Positions 6,645 through 14,981 of a stretch of 17,065 bases of DNA are shown here, one piece after another. Each line of letters opens with the position of its first letter. Position 1 is the first letter of the stretch. Made by a program: the position numbers and the translations under genes. This stretch comes from an uncultured Lachnospiraceae bacterium (GTDB lineage: Bacteria; Bacillota; Clostridia; Lachnospirales; Lachnospiraceae): NCBI GenBank assembly GCA_934370915.1, contig CAKRNI010000034.1, forward strand, positions 1-17,065. Reading direction: 5' to 3'. The notes below the pieces were generated by a model, which was given only the letters and a program-made list of their open reading frames with translations, was not told where the DNA came from and did not search any database.

Positions 6645-8438
6645 ATGAGAAAGAGGACAATTGCAACGTTGTTAGCATGTACAATGGTGCTTGGTACGAT
6701 AACCGGGTGTAGCAGTGAACCGAAAAATCCTGGAGATTCAGACACAGAAGCCGTTCAGGTATCGACAGAGGCTGCTACAACAACATCAGCAGGTCCAAAG
6801 ATATTTAATGATTATATGACATCAGATGTTGATACTTTAAACAGCCATATTTATACATTAAGTGTCAGCTCAGATATTATCAGTCCGAGCACACTCCTTC
6901 TATACCGCCGTTATCCGACGGAAGACGGAAAAAGTTCAGACTATGTCCCGGAGCTTGCAGAAAGTAAACCGGAACAGCTGGATGAGGAAGGAAAAGTATG
7001 GCAGATTAAGATTCGTGAAAATGCAAAATGGGAAAACGGAGACCCGATTACAGTTGATGATGTGATTTATTCGCTTAAGATGTGTCTGGATCCACTTATG
7101 GTAAATAGCCGTGCTTCTCAGCTTGCAAGCGACTACATCACAATCACAAAAGCTACAGAATATTCACTTCAGGGGACTGAGAATAAGGTTTCCTGGGATG
7201 AAGTGGGAATTAAGAGAAATGGTGATTATCTTCTTGGACTTGAACTGGATGCCCCGGTTACGGAAGCAGATGTCCGAAGCCATTTCCACTATATATGGAC
7301 TAATCTGGTACATAAGCCAACTTATGAAGCAGGAATGAACGCGGATCGAACAAAGACCTCATATGGTTCCACAAAAGATACTTATATGAGCTGTGGTGCT
7401 TACATTTTAACAGATTGGGTTCCTGGCTCTGTCTTTAAAATGAAGAGAAATCCAGATTATGTTCTTTCTGATATGATCAAGCTGGATGAGTATGTTTATA
7501 AAGTAGTAGCAGACAAAAATACTGCTCTTGAGCTTTATCTGAACGGTGAGATGGATGAAGTTACATTAAGCCCGGAGGCAATCGAACAGTATGTAGATGA
7601 TCCGAGTATTAAGACGGGACCTGCAAAAGCCATTCAGGTAATTTCGATCAACCATGGAAATACCAATAATAATGGAATTCTTGGAAATGTAAATTTCAGA
7701 AAAGCATTGTTCTATGCAGTGGATCGTCAGAGCATTGCCAAAATGACAAACGGTATTCCGGCAAACTACCTCGTACCGAGTAAATGCCTTGGTCTTGATG
7801 GAAAAACATATCGTGAAATGTCGGAGGCACAGGAATATCTGGCAGACAATTTCGGATATGATCCGAAACTTGCAAAAGAGTATTACGATAAGGCGATGGC
7901 AGAGTGCGGTATCAGCAATCTGACTTTGACGTTACAGTACAATGAGACAAGTGCCAATAACAAAGCAGCATCTGAGTTTTTACACAAAACATTTCCGGAG
8001 ATTTTTGGTGACAGTTTTACACTAGAATTGATGGCTGCTCCAAGTGGCGTTTTGAATTCCTATATTAAGGGATGGAAAAACGGTGATCCGAACAGCTATG
8101 AGCTTCAGTGGAGAGGCTGGAACACAAGTACAGAGGCTCCATGGAATGGACTTAAGGTTTATACCAGTATGTATTCAAACAAGAATGAGCCGTATTATAA
8201 CGATGAGGTGGATGCGCTTTGGGAAAAAGCAAACTATGATCTGGAAGCAAAGAAGGATCCGGCATATCGTCTGGAGCTTGCGAGAGAAATTGAACAGATT
8301 ATTTTAGATGAAGTCGCAGCATGTCCGGTATATGAAGCTCCGAACTACTATCTGATCAATCCGAAGGTGATCCTTCCGTCGGATGAATATATTCCGGGTT
8401 ATGGATTTGGCTTTACGATCAGTGATAAAGAAGTATAA
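6645..8438 (+). CDS. oppA: Oligopeptide ABC transporter substrate-binding lipoprotein (OppA-like)
   Basis: This 597-residue protein is an extracellular solute-binding protein of family 5 (SBP_bac_5), the receptor of a dipeptide/oligopeptide importer. It begins with a basic MRKR, a hydrophobic stretch and a lipobox ITGC with C22 as the lipidated residue, followed by a Thr/Ser-rich tether. Family signatures include the YVPELAES segment, the WENGDPITVDDVIYSLK block, and NVNFRKALFYAVDRQSIA further on. I chose ATG 6645 behind AAAGGAGG; a longer frame from 6609 would put 12 residues before the signal peptide. It is the first gene of the opp operon and is followed by a strong terminator before oppB. 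The ligand is not predictable; residues such as EAPNYYLINP near the C-terminus are typical of the family. A role in feeding the hydrolases encoded at 122-3658 is an inference from shared operator layout. Confidence 0.92.
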   Translation: MRKRTIATLLACTMVLGTITGCSSEPKNPGDSDTEAVQVSTEAATTTSAGPKIFNDYMTSDVDTLNSHIYTLSVSSDIISPSTLLLYRRYPTEDGKSSDYVPELAESKPEQLDEEGKVWQIKIRENAKWENGDPITVDDVIYSLKMCLDPLMVNSRASQLASDYITITKATEYSLQGTENKVSWDEVGIKRNGDYLLGLELDAPVTEADVRSHFHYIWTNLVHKPTYEAGMNADRTKTSYGSTKDTYMSCGAYILTDWVPGSVFKMKRNPDYVLSDMIKLDEYVYKVVADKNTALELYLNGEMDEVTLSPEAIEQYVDDPSIKTGPAKAIQVISINHGNTNNNGILGNVNFRKALFYAVDRQSIAKMTNGIPANYLVPSKCLGLDGKTYREMSEAQEYLADNFGYDPKLAKEYYDKAMAECGISNLTLTLQYNETSANNKAASEFLHKTFPEIFGDSFTLELMAAPSGVLNSYIKGWKNGDPNSYELQWRGWNTSTEAPWNGLKVYTSMYSNKNEPYYNDEVDALWEKANYDLEAKKDPAYRLELAREIEQIILDEVAACPVYEAPNYYLINPKVILPSDEYIPGYGFGFTISDKEV

Positions 8439-8469
8439 CCGATAAGGAAACTGAATGGTTCTACAACAT

Positions 8470-8509
8470 GCAGCCTGCCGGATCTTGCGTGCCGGCAGGC
8501 TGCTTTTTT
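8470..8509 (+). terminator. Intrinsic terminator between oppA and oppB
   Basis: A perfect 12-bp GC-rich stem, GCAGCCTGCCGG (8470-8481) with its complement (8492-8503), encloses a 10-base loop and is followed directly by six Ts (8504-8509). It lies 31 bases past the oppA stop. Partial readthrough would give many more OppA than permease transcripts, a common arrangement for binding-protein operons. Confidence 0.9.
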
Positions 8510-8588
8510 ATAACAGAAGATCCGATCACTGAAAGGAATGAATGAATGAATCTTGCCGAAATAACAACGGAAACTCGGAGGGAATGAT

Positions 8589-9539
8589 ATGACAAAATAC
8601 ATTATACAGCGAATTCTGGCGATGCTGGTGACTCTGTTTATTATTGTTACCATAGGATTTATGGTAATCCGGTTAATGCCAGGCGGAATTTTTGATGATG
8701 CTGTCGATATGACATATGAGCAGAGAGAAGCGCTGGAAGCAAAATATAATCTGGATAAGCCAATACCTGTTCAGTACGCACTATTTCTCAAAGGACTTGT
8801 GCTGGAGGGTGATTGGGGAACCTCATTAAAAATGTATGTAAATGTTCCGGTATGGGAAGTGATCAAAACAAAAATTCCGGTTACTCTTTATATTAACTTT
8901 TTTTCGTTGATCATATCACTTCCGTTAGGAATTATCCTGGGAATTGTGGCGGCGGTCAGGAAAAATACAATGACAGATTATCTGATCTCATTTTTAGTCG
9001 TCATATTTATTTCAGTGCCATCCTTTATTTTCGCTACGTTGCTCCAGTATTTTGTGGCATTTAAAGCAGGTCTGTTCCCAATCATTTTTGATGCGACAGT
9101 TGTTGGATTGGATAAATTTTATTGTCTGGCACTTCCGATTCTGGCGTTGTCCCTTGGACCGATTGCCCGTGTGACCAGATATCTGAGAGCAGAGTTAGCA
9201 GAAACGATCAATTCGGATTTTATGCTTTTGGCTAAGACAAAGGGTCTAACAGAACGTAAAGCAACAATCAACCATGGAATTCGAAATTCCATGCTTCCGC
9301 TTATGAATATCATTGTTCCGATGTTTACCAGTATTATGGGAGGAAGTCTTGTAATTGAAACGATCTTTTCAATACCGGGAATGGGCGGCATTATGGTAAA
9401 ATCCATCAATGCACCGGACTACACCGTAACACTGGCAGCCCTGATCTTTTATTCCGTGGTGTCGCTGGTTACCGTATTGATCGTGGATCTTTCCTATGGT
9501 ATTGTTGATCCACGCGTGAGGATGGGAGGGAAGAAATAA
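8589..9539 (+). CDS. oppB: Oligopeptide ABC transporter permease OppB
   Basis: This 316-residue integral membrane protein is one of two permease subunits of the importer. It has the OppB/DppB layout: an N-terminal membrane helix with the MTKYIIQRILAM start typical of the family, an extracellular loop carrying NLDKPIPVQY, then about five further helices. The EAA loop that contacts the ATPases lies around residues 200-235 (SDFMLLAKTKGLTERKATIN). The C-terminus ends with SYGIVDPRVR, typical of the family. It starts at ATG 8589 behind GGAGGG. Its stop overlaps the oppC start by one base (TAATG), so the two are probably translationally coupled. The oppA-oppB gap holds the terminator and a possible 13-codon frame (8546-8587) ending one base before this start. 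Confidence 0.93.
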   Translation: MTKYIIQRILAMLVTLFIIVTIGFMVIRLMPGGIFDDAVDMTYEQREALEAKYNLDKPIPVQYALFLKGLVLEGDWGTSLKMYVNVPVWEVIKTKIPVTLYINFFSLIISLPLGIILGIVAAVRKNTMTDYLISFLVVIFISVPSFIFATLLQYFVAFKAGLFPIIFDATVVGLDKFYCLALPILALSLGPIARVTRYLRAELAETINSDFMLLAKTKGLTERKATINHGIRNSMLPLMNIIVPMFTSIMGGSLVIETIFSIPGMGGIMVKSINAPDYTVTLAALIFYSVVSLVTVLIVDLSYGIVDPRVRMGGKK

Positions 9540-10687
9540 TGACAAAGTTTTATTCTTCCGATGAAGCGGAATATAAAATTGATAAAACGGAATTTGAATT
9601 TGTTCAATTAAAAGAAGATATTGCAGATGAAACATTTCAGGATAAAGCGATTGGATTCTTTAAAGATGCGATGATGCGTTTCTGCAGAAGTAAGGTTTCA
9701 ATCATTGCTTTTGTTGGAATTATCGTTATTTTATGCATGGCAATCGTTATGCCAATGACTAGTCGGTGGGGATACAATGATCAGGATCTGAATCGGATCA
9801 ATCTGCCGCCCAAAATGCCGGTTCTGGAAAATGTCGGGATTCTGGATGGAACACGTTGGCTGACAAAACGCCGGGTGGATAGTCTGAATGATACGACCCG
9901 TTATCCGGAAGGATGCATTTTGAAGGTGATCAATCACCGAAACGTACAGGGTGTGGAGATGTGTGACATCAAGGTGGATTATTATAAATACAGCGGTCTG
10001 GAAGATGGCACATATTTTTGGATGGGTACCGATTATCTTGGGCGTGATTTATGGGTGCGAATGTGGCGCGGCGCCAGGGTTTCTTTGGCAATTGCATTTA
10101 TCTCCGTGATCTGTAATGTTTTTATTGGTATCGTGTATGGTTCAATCGCCGGATATTACGGTGGAAAGATCGATATGATCATGATGCGTCTGACAGAGAT
10201 CATCGGTTCGTTCCCGGAAATTGTCGTTGTAACATTATTTATCCTGTTTTTCGGAACTGGTATTCTATCAATTATTCTTTGTCTTGTGGTGCAGAACTGG
10301 ATCGGTACAGCCAGAATGATCCGTTCCCAGTTTTATCGATATAAAGGAAGTGAATATGTACTTGCGGCCAGAACTCTTGGTGTTAAAGATATGGCATTGA
10401 TTTTCCGTCACATTTTACCAAACTCCATTGGTCCGATCATCACTCGTGCCATGATCGCGATTCCTGGTGCGATCTTTACAGAGTCGTTTCTGGCATATAT
10501 TGGACTTGGTATCCGTGCACCGGAGAGTTCTATCGGGGTTTTGTTGTCTCAGGGACAGAAGGTTATGCAGCAGTATCCGAATCAGGTATTTTTCCCGGCA
10601 ATTGTAATTTCCATATTAATGATCGCGTTTAATATGCTGTCTAATGGCCTGCGTGACGCGTTCGATCCGACTCAGCGTGGTGCATAA
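9539..10687 (+). CDS. oppC: Oligopeptide ABC transporter permease OppC
   Basis: This 382-residue protein is the second permease subunit. A cytoplasmic N-terminal tail of about 50 residues leads into the first membrane helix (about 53-75). An unusually long extracellular segment follows (about 76-165), including the WMGTDYLGRDLWVR motif common to OppC/DppC proteins. Five more helices come after it. The EAA loop is visible in SEYVLAARTLGVKDMALIFRHILPN. The C-terminus, NGLRDAFDPTQRGA, is typical of the family. The extended outer domain is a recognised feature of Opp-type systems and probably contacts the binding protein. It begins at ATG 9539 within the oppB stop, behind GGGAGGG, and is 18 bases upstream of oppD. 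Confidence 0.93.
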   Translation: MTKFYSSDEAEYKIDKTEFEFVQLKEDIADETFQDKAIGFFKDAMMRFCRSKVSIIAFVGIIVILCMAIVMPMTSRWGYNDQDLNRINLPPKMPVLENVGILDGTRWLTKRRVDSLNDTTRYPEGCILKVINHRNVQGVEMCDIKVDYYKYSGLEDGTYFWMGTDYLGRDLWVRMWRGARVSLAIAFISVICNVFIGIVYGSIAGYYGGKIDMIMMRLTEIIGSFPEIVVVTLFILFFGTGILSIILCLVVQNWIGTARMIRSQFYRYKGSEYVLAARTLGVKDMALIFRHILPNSIGPIITRAMIAIPGAIFTESFLAYIGLGIRAPESSIGVLLSQGQKVMQQYPNQVFFPAIVISILMIAFNMLSNGLRDAFDPTQRGA

Positions 10688-10705
10688 GGAAAGGAGAGAA
10701 ATCAT

Positions 10706-11746
10706 ATGGAACCTATTTTAAGTGTAAAAGATCTTTCAGTTTCCTTTAATGCATTTGCGGGAACGGTCCATGCGGTTCGTGATGTGAGCTTTGACCTGAT
10801 GAAGGGAGAAACACTGGCGATCGTAGGAGAATCTGGTTCAGGAAAATCAGTTACAATTAAGGCAATCCTTGGGATCCTTGCAAAAAATGGTCATATTGAC
10901 AGTGGCTCGATCATGTATCAGGGCGAAGATATGGCAAAATATAAAGAAAAAGATTTTTATAAAATCAGGGGAAAACGAATTTCTCTGGTATTCCAGGATC
11001 CGCTGTCTGCCCTGAATCCAATCATGAAGATAGGGAAACAGATTACAGAGGCATTAGTTTTAAGTGGTTCTATAGAGAAATCAAAGGCAAAGCAGAGAGC
11101 AATCGAGCTGATGGAGGCAGTAGGAATTCCCAATGCAGCAGAGCGCTATGAAGCATATCCGTTCCAGTTTTCCGGTGGCATGAGACAGCGTATCGTGATT
11201 GCGATCGCGCTTGCCTGTAATCCGGAGATCCTGATCTGTGATGAGCCAACGACCGCGCTTGATGTGACAATTCAGGCACGCATTTTGGAATTGATCGAGG
11301 ATATGAAACGGGAACGTGATTTATCGGTCGTTTTTATCACTCATGACTTAGGTGTTGTTGCCAATATTGCAGATCGCGTATGCGTGATGTATGCAGGACG
11401 GATCGTGGAAGTGGGAACGTGTGAGGATATCTTCTATCGTCCGGCACACCCGTACACATGGGCTCTGTTATCAGCGATGCCAGATCTCCATACGGAAGAA
11501 ACATTATACGCGATTCCTGGTGCTCCGCCGAACATGCTTTATCCGCCAAAGGGAGATGCGTTTGCAGCCAGAAATAAATATGCGATGAAGATTGACTTCG
11601 ATAAGGAACCGCCGTATTTTAGAATTTCTGATACTCATTACGCGTCTACGTGGCTTTTACATCCAGATGCACCCAAAGTTGAGATGCCGGATATTTTAAA
11701 ACACCGCATCGCCAGAATGATGGAGGAGGCAGAACGTGGAGAATAA
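10706..11746 (+). CDS. oppD: Oligopeptide ABC transporter ATP-binding protein OppD
   Basis: This 346-residue ATPase is one of the two motor subunits. It has a complete nucleotide-binding domain: Walker A GESGSGKS at 41-48, Q-loop Q97 in [11 protein letters not shown], signature SGGMRQ at 156-161, Walker B ILICDEP near 175-181, and switch H213. The C-terminal Opp/Dpp extension is present (IPGAPP at 270-275). However, it has the cysteine-free form, [15 protein letters not shown], where many OppD/DppD proteins carry an iron-sulfur motif with four cysteines; none remain here. That variant is familiar from AmiE-like proteins of Gram-positive bacteria, so I regard it as a subtype, not damage. It starts at ATG 10706 behind AAAGGAGAG. 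Its end overlaps oppF by 11 bases. Confidence 0.93.
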   Translation: MEPILSVKDLSVSFNAFAGTVHAVRDVSFDLMKGETLAIVGESGSGKSVTIKAILGILAKNGHIDSGSIMYQGEDMAKYKEKDFYKIRGKRISLVFQDPLSALNPIMKIGKQITEALVLSGSIEKSKAKQRAIELMEAVGIPNAAERYEAYPFQFSGGMRQRIVIAIALACNPEILICDEPTTALDVTIQARILELIEDMKRERDLSVVFITHDLGVVANIADRVCVMYAGRIVEVGTCEDIFYRPAHPYTWALLSAMPDLHTEETLYAIPGAPPNMLYPPKGDAFAARNKYAMKIDFDKEPPYFRISDTHYASTWLLHPDAPKVEMPDILKHRIARMMEEAERGE

Positions 11747-12707
11747 AAAGACAACTTTAGCAGAGGCTCAAGATCATATTCTGGATGTGGAGCATCTGAG
11801 TATGTATTTTACAACAAGAAATAAAGGAAAAAAATCAACCGTGAAAGCAGTTGATGATGTATCCTTTTATGTAAAGCGTGGTGAGACATTTGGTCTCGTT
11901 GGAGAATCCGGTTGCGGAAAAACAACGACGGGACGAACGATCATCCGCCTTTATGATCCAACCGGAGGCACTGTAAAATTTAACGACAGAGAAATTTCCG
12001 GAAAAATGAATAAGGAGCTTCACCAGTATATTACAGATAATATTGCAATGATCTTTCAAGATCCGATAGCCTCTTTAAATCCAAGAATGACAGTTCAGGA
12101 AATTATTGCAGAAGGACTAAAGATCCGTGGTGTAAAGGATCCGGAAGAACTGCGCACAAGAGTGATCCGAATGCTGGAGCATGTGGGACTTCAGGCAGAG
12201 CATGCATCTCGATATCCGCATGAGTTCTCTGGTGGTCAGCGTCAGCGTATTGGTATAGCGAGAGCGTTGATCGTGGAACCGCAGATGGTGATCGCCGATG
12301 AACCAGTATCAGCTCTTGATGTGTCTGTTCAGGCGCAGGTCATCAATTTGTTAAACAAATTGAAAGGAGAAATGGGGCTGACGATCCTGTTTATTGCTCA
12401 TAACCTTTCGGTTGTCAAGTATTTCTCTAACCGGATTGGTGTCATGTATTTCGGAAAACTGGTCGAAATGGCAGATTCAGAGGAATTGTTTAAAAATCCT
12501 TTGCATCCGTATACAAAAGCTCTGCTTTCGGCGATCCCAGAACCAGATCCTCGAAAGGAGAAAAAACGTGTTAAGCTACATTATGATCCGGAGATACATC
12601 ATTATAGTGAATCCAATCTTCCATTTTATCATGAAGTAAGTCCGGGGCATACCATATACTGTTCGGATGAAGAATTTGAAGAATACAGAAAAGAGTGGAA
12701 ACCATAA
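11736..12707 (+). CDS. oppF: Oligopeptide ABC transporter ATP-binding protein OppF
   Basis: This 323-residue ATPase pairs with OppD. Walker A is GESGCGKT (56-63), the Q-loop is IFQDPIASLNPRMT, the signature is SGGQRQRIGIARAL (165-178), Walker B is MVIADEP (184-190), and the switch histidine is H222. The C-terminal part is of the AmiF type, ending with a VSPGHTIYCSDEEFEEY segment and lacking the cysteine-rich motif. The start is GTG at 11736 inside the end of oppD, behind GGAGGAGG, so translation is probably coupled. It is the last gene of the operon and is followed by a strong hairpin at 12736-12777. Confidence 0.92.
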   Translation: MENKKTTLAEAQDHILDVEHLSMYFTTRNKGKKSTVKAVDDVSFYVKRGETFGLVGESGCGKTTTGRTIIRLYDPTGGTVKFNDREISGKMNKELHQYITDNIAMIFQDPIASLNPRMTVQEIIAEGLKIRGVKDPEELRTRVIRMLEHVGLQAEHASRYPHEFSGGQRQRIGIARALIVEPQMVIADEPVSALDVSVQAQVINLLNKLKGEMGLTILFIAHNLSVVKYFSNRIGVMYFGKLVEMADSEELFKNPLHPYTKALLSAIPEPDPRKEKKRVKLHYDPEIHHYSESNLPFYHEVSPGHTIYCSDEEFEEYRKEWKP

Positions 12708-12735
12708 TCACGGTCCGCTTTTTGCATAAAGGAAC

Positions 12736-12782
12736 GGGGCTGTCGCCCGGCAATTACATTGCCGCTGTGACAGCCCCATTTT
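12736..12782 (+). terminator. Terminator ending the opp operon, between convergent genes
   Basis: An outer stem of GGGGCTGTC (12736-12744) with GACAGCCCC (12769-12777) encloses an inner stem of GGCAAT (12749-12754) with ATTGCC (12758-12763). The outer stem is followed by ATTTTAT. On the other strand the asparaginase transcript would also form this hairpin, but the T run on that side is weak (GTTCCTTT), so the signal is best for oppF and may act both ways. Confidence 0.82.
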
Positions 12783-12807
12783 ATGGATCCTGACAGGTCG
12801 GATCCGG

Positions 12808-13821
12808 TTATCTTCGTCCGGTATTCCAAAGAATGTCGTGGTTGATTGTTTGGTAGAACATCTCGCGGACCTTGTCATGGTCTTTGGTCTGACCGAGGAT
12901 CCACATCAGCTTTGTCACGGTCGCTTCTAACGTCATATCGTAGGATTCAATGAGACCGAAAGCATTTTTGATTTTCTGTCCGACTTCATAGACGGACATA
13001 TTGCTGCCTTCCTGGGTGACCTGAGTGGTCATGACGACGGTCTTGCCCATGGAAATCCATTTTTCGATGGAGCTGTAGAAGTCACCGGATTCATAGGACG
13101 GGAGTCCGCCGACGCCGAAGGACTCGATAACGACCGCGTCATAGTGCTCCGCCATATAGTCGAGGAGGCTGGAATCCATGGACGGGATCAGCTTTAAGAG
13201 GCTGACCTGGCTGTCCATCTCGTGGTAGAAGCGGACGCTCTCACGGTCCTGCCACTTGTCGTCGATGTAATATAAAATATGTTCGTCCTGGATCACGGCG
13301 AGGTACGGGAAGTTAATGCTGGAGAATGCGTTGTAGCTCTTGCTGCGCTCCTTCTTTCCTCGGGTTCCCGCAATGACTTTTCCGTCAAATACGATAGTCA
13401 CGCCGTGGGCACGTTCGGAGGCGGCAAAACGCAGACTGTCAAGAAGGTTTGTTCTCGCGTCCGTCACGTCAAGGTCGATGGGCTTCTGGGCACCGGTGAT
13501 GACGATGGGCTTGCTGGAGTGCTGGACGAGATAGGACATGGCAGCAGCGGTGTAGGCCATAGTATCGGTGCCGTGGCAGATTACGAAGCCGTCATAATCG
13601 TCATAATTCTCCTCCAGGACCTGAGCCAGCTTCAGCCAGTGCTTCGGGTGCATATTCGTGCTGTCGATGTTTAAGACCTGCACCGTCTCCACTTCGCAGA
13701 ATTTTTTCGCATCCGGTACATAGGATAACAATTCATCGCCGGTGAGGAGCGGTGTCAGACCGTTTTCACCTCTCTTGCAGGCGATCGTTCCTCCCGTTCC
13801 GAGCAGCAGAAGGTGTTTCAT
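12808..13821 (-). CDS. ansA: Type I (cytoplasmic) L-asparaginase
   Basis: This 337-residue protein belongs to the bacterial type I L-asparaginase family, which hydrolyses asparagine to aspartate and ammonia. The nucleophile Thr is T12 in GTGGTIACK, and the second catalytic block is HGTDTM with T85-D86. TGAQKP at 109-114 is also typical. There is no signal peptide, which fits the cytoplasmic type. I start at ATG 13821 with AAAGGGGAT upstream; a longer frame beginning at TTG 13848 has no support. It is convergent with oppF and has its own promoter at 13869-13898. No copy of the ATTAGGTT repeat lies near it, so I do not include it in the proposed regulon. Its coding sequence looks more GC-rich by eye than the opp genes. 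Confidence 0.92.
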   Translation of the reverse strand: MKHLLLLGTGGTIACKRGENGLTPLLTGDELLSYVPDAKKFCEVETVQVLNIDSTNMHPKHWLKLAQVLEENYDDYDGFVICHGTDTMAYTAAAMSYLVQHSSKPIVITGAQKPIDLDVTDARTNLLDSLRFAASERAHGVTIVFDGKVIAGTRGKKERSKSYNAFSSINFPYLAVIQDEHILYYIDDKWQDRESVRFYHEMDSQVSLLKLIPSMDSSLLDYMAEHYDAVVIESFGVGGLPSYESGDFYSSIEKWISMGKTVVMTTQVTQEGSNMSVYEVGQKIKNAFGLIESYDMTLEATVTKLMWILGQTKDHDKVREMFYQTINHDILWNTGRR

Positions 13822-13842
13822 GGTTTTTAAATCCCCTTTCGT

Positions 13843-13871
13843 TTGCAATCATCTCACATATGGTTTATAGT
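13843..13871 (+). promoter_or_regulatory. Probable promoter of the DUF4250 gene
   Basis: TTGCAA (13843-13848) is followed after 17 bases by TATAGT (13866-13871). It overlaps the divergent asparaginase promoter at its -10, so the two may compete. Confidence 0.55.
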
Positions 13872-13898
13872 ATAACACAGGAGGATTCAGAAAGTAAA
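13869..13898 (-). promoter_or_regulatory. Probable promoter of the asparaginase gene
   Basis: Read leftward, TTTACT (13898-13893) is followed after 18 bases by TATACT (13874-13869). An upstream TG one base before the -10 makes an extended -10 (TGTTATACT). The start point near 13862 leaves a leader of about 40 bases. Confidence 0.6.
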
Positions 13899-13945
13899 GG
13901 CGGCGGATGGTTTGGAGAGAAAGAATTATCCGGGAAAGGAGAGAG

Positions 13946-14125
13946 ATGACGAAGATACCGAAAGATCCGATTATGCTGTTAAGCTATATCAACACACAGC
14001 TGCGGGACAATTATCCGGACATGGACGAGCTGTGCAGGTCACTTTGCCTTGACAGAAAAGACGTGGATGAGAAACTCGCGTCGATCGATTATGAGTATGA
14101 TCTTGGAAAAAATCAGTATGTATAG
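13946..14125 (+). CDS. DUF4250 domain-containing small protein
   Basis: This 59-residue protein matches the pattern of DUF4250, a small family common in Clostridia and Bacteroidia with no known function. The features are a start of MTKIPKDPIMLLSYINTQL, an acidic middle with DELCRSLCLDRKDVDEKL that looks like a short helix-turn-helix, and a closing IDYEYDLGKNQYV. I chose ATG 13946 behind AAAGGAGAGAG; the frame is open upstream to 13907 but without support. It is divergent from the asparaginase gene. The next gene on this strand starts about 60 bases later, so they may be cotranscribed. Confidence 0.82.
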   Translation: MTKIPKDPIMLLSYINTQLRDNYPDMDELCRSLCLDRKDVDEKLASIDYEYDLGKNQYV

Positions 14126-14184
14126 AGTAAACGGCTGATCCTGACTTTCCAGGGCATGAACCGCGGAAAAATAAAAGTGGAAAA

Positions 14185-14784
14185 ATGCACCGTGGAAAAG
14201 GCTGCATAGTGAATCGGAGAATCACAGATACTGGTTTTATGAACAGATGGAATCAGAAAAACAAGAATCAGAAAATTACAGTGAGAAAAAGATCCGGCGG
14301 CAGATGGAAAACGTGGGTCAGAAATTTCATGCTCTGCGGTCTGACGGGATGGGGACTTGAGATCCTTTTGACCTCCGTGGAAGCTTTCGCGGCGGGAGAC
14401 ATGAAATTCATGGGAAAGACATCGATGTACATGTTCCCGATATATGGAATGGGCGTCCTGCTGGGTCCCATCGGGAAATGGGTGGACAGCTGGATCGGAG
14501 ACAGGGGAAGGATCGCGGTAAAAGACAGGATCTTCCGCCATGGGATCCTGGACATGGTCCTGATTTTTTTCGCAGAATACCTTACGGGAACATTCTTGAA
14601 AAGCTTTGGTATATGTCCGTGGGATTACACCGGGCGGATGTTGAACGTCGACGACGTGATCAGGCTGGATTTTGCTCCATTCTGGTTCATGACAGGACTT
14701 CTCTTTGAATATCTGACAGGAGGAAAAGAGGAAATCCTTTCCAGAGATCCGGCAACAGAAAAGCCAATATCTAGACAGATTTGA
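14185..14784 (+). CDS. CmpB-type (PF06541-like) membrane protein
   Basis: This protein of up to 199 residues resembles the 'putative ABC-transporter type IV' (ABC_trans_CmpB) family of small clostridial membrane proteins. The family-like blocks are FMLCGLTGWGLEILLTSVE (about 48-66), MFPIYGMGVLLGPIG (about 83-97), and FFAEYLTGTFLKS...CPWDYTG (about 128-150). A final hydrophobic segment APFWFMTGLLFEYL follows. About four membrane segments are expected, with a basic N-terminal tail. The true start is uncertain. ATG 14185 has no good ribosome site, GTG 14209 is preceded by AAAAGG, and ATG 14239 has none. The transport role implied by the family name is unproven. Confidence 0.7.
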   Translation: MHRGKGCIVNRRITDTGFMNRWNQKNKNQKITVRKRSGGRWKTWVRNFMLCGLTGWGLEILLTSVEAFAAGDMKFMGKTSMYMFPIYGMGVLLGPIGKWVDSWIGDRGRIAVKDRIFRHGILDMVLIFFAEYLTGTFLKSFGICPWDYTGRMLNVDDVIRLDFAPFWFMTGLLFEYLTGGKEEILSRDPATEKPISRQI

Positions 14785-14818
14785 GCTGGATTTTAGATGG
14801 ATTCGAGGTGCATTTGAG

Positions 14819-14847
14819 TTGCAAATAAGAGGTTTATTTAATATAAT
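14819..14847 (+). promoter_or_regulatory. Promoter of the plsC-pheA unit
   Basis: TTGCAA (14819-14824) is followed after exactly 17 bases by TATAAT (14842-14847). Transcription should start near 14854, leaving a leader of about 127 bases before plsC. The leader contains two small hairpins: AGGTG/CACCT at 14907-14920 and GTGCT/AGCAC at 14924-14944. Confidence 0.7.
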
Positions 14848-14981
14848 ATAACTTATGAACCTCATTGCTGTAACTCTTTAAAGTGTATGAAAGGCAATTG
14901 TTCAATAGGTGGGCACACCTGCTGTGCTGACCGTAAGAGAGCACCGTTACTGTTAAAGAAAATATGGGAGGTTTGTTACTT

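Noticed and set aside
12808..13821. Asparaginase as a member of the proposed peptide/amide regulon
   Set aside because: It is convergent with oppF, has its own promoter, no ATTAGGTT repeat nearby, and visibly different base composition. Proximity alone is not enough.
14113..14865. Leftward open frame of 250 codons opposite the CmpB-type gene
   Set aside because: The plus-strand protein has membrane segments and family motifs; the antisense translation is Cys/His/Pro/Ser-rich with no recognisable domain.
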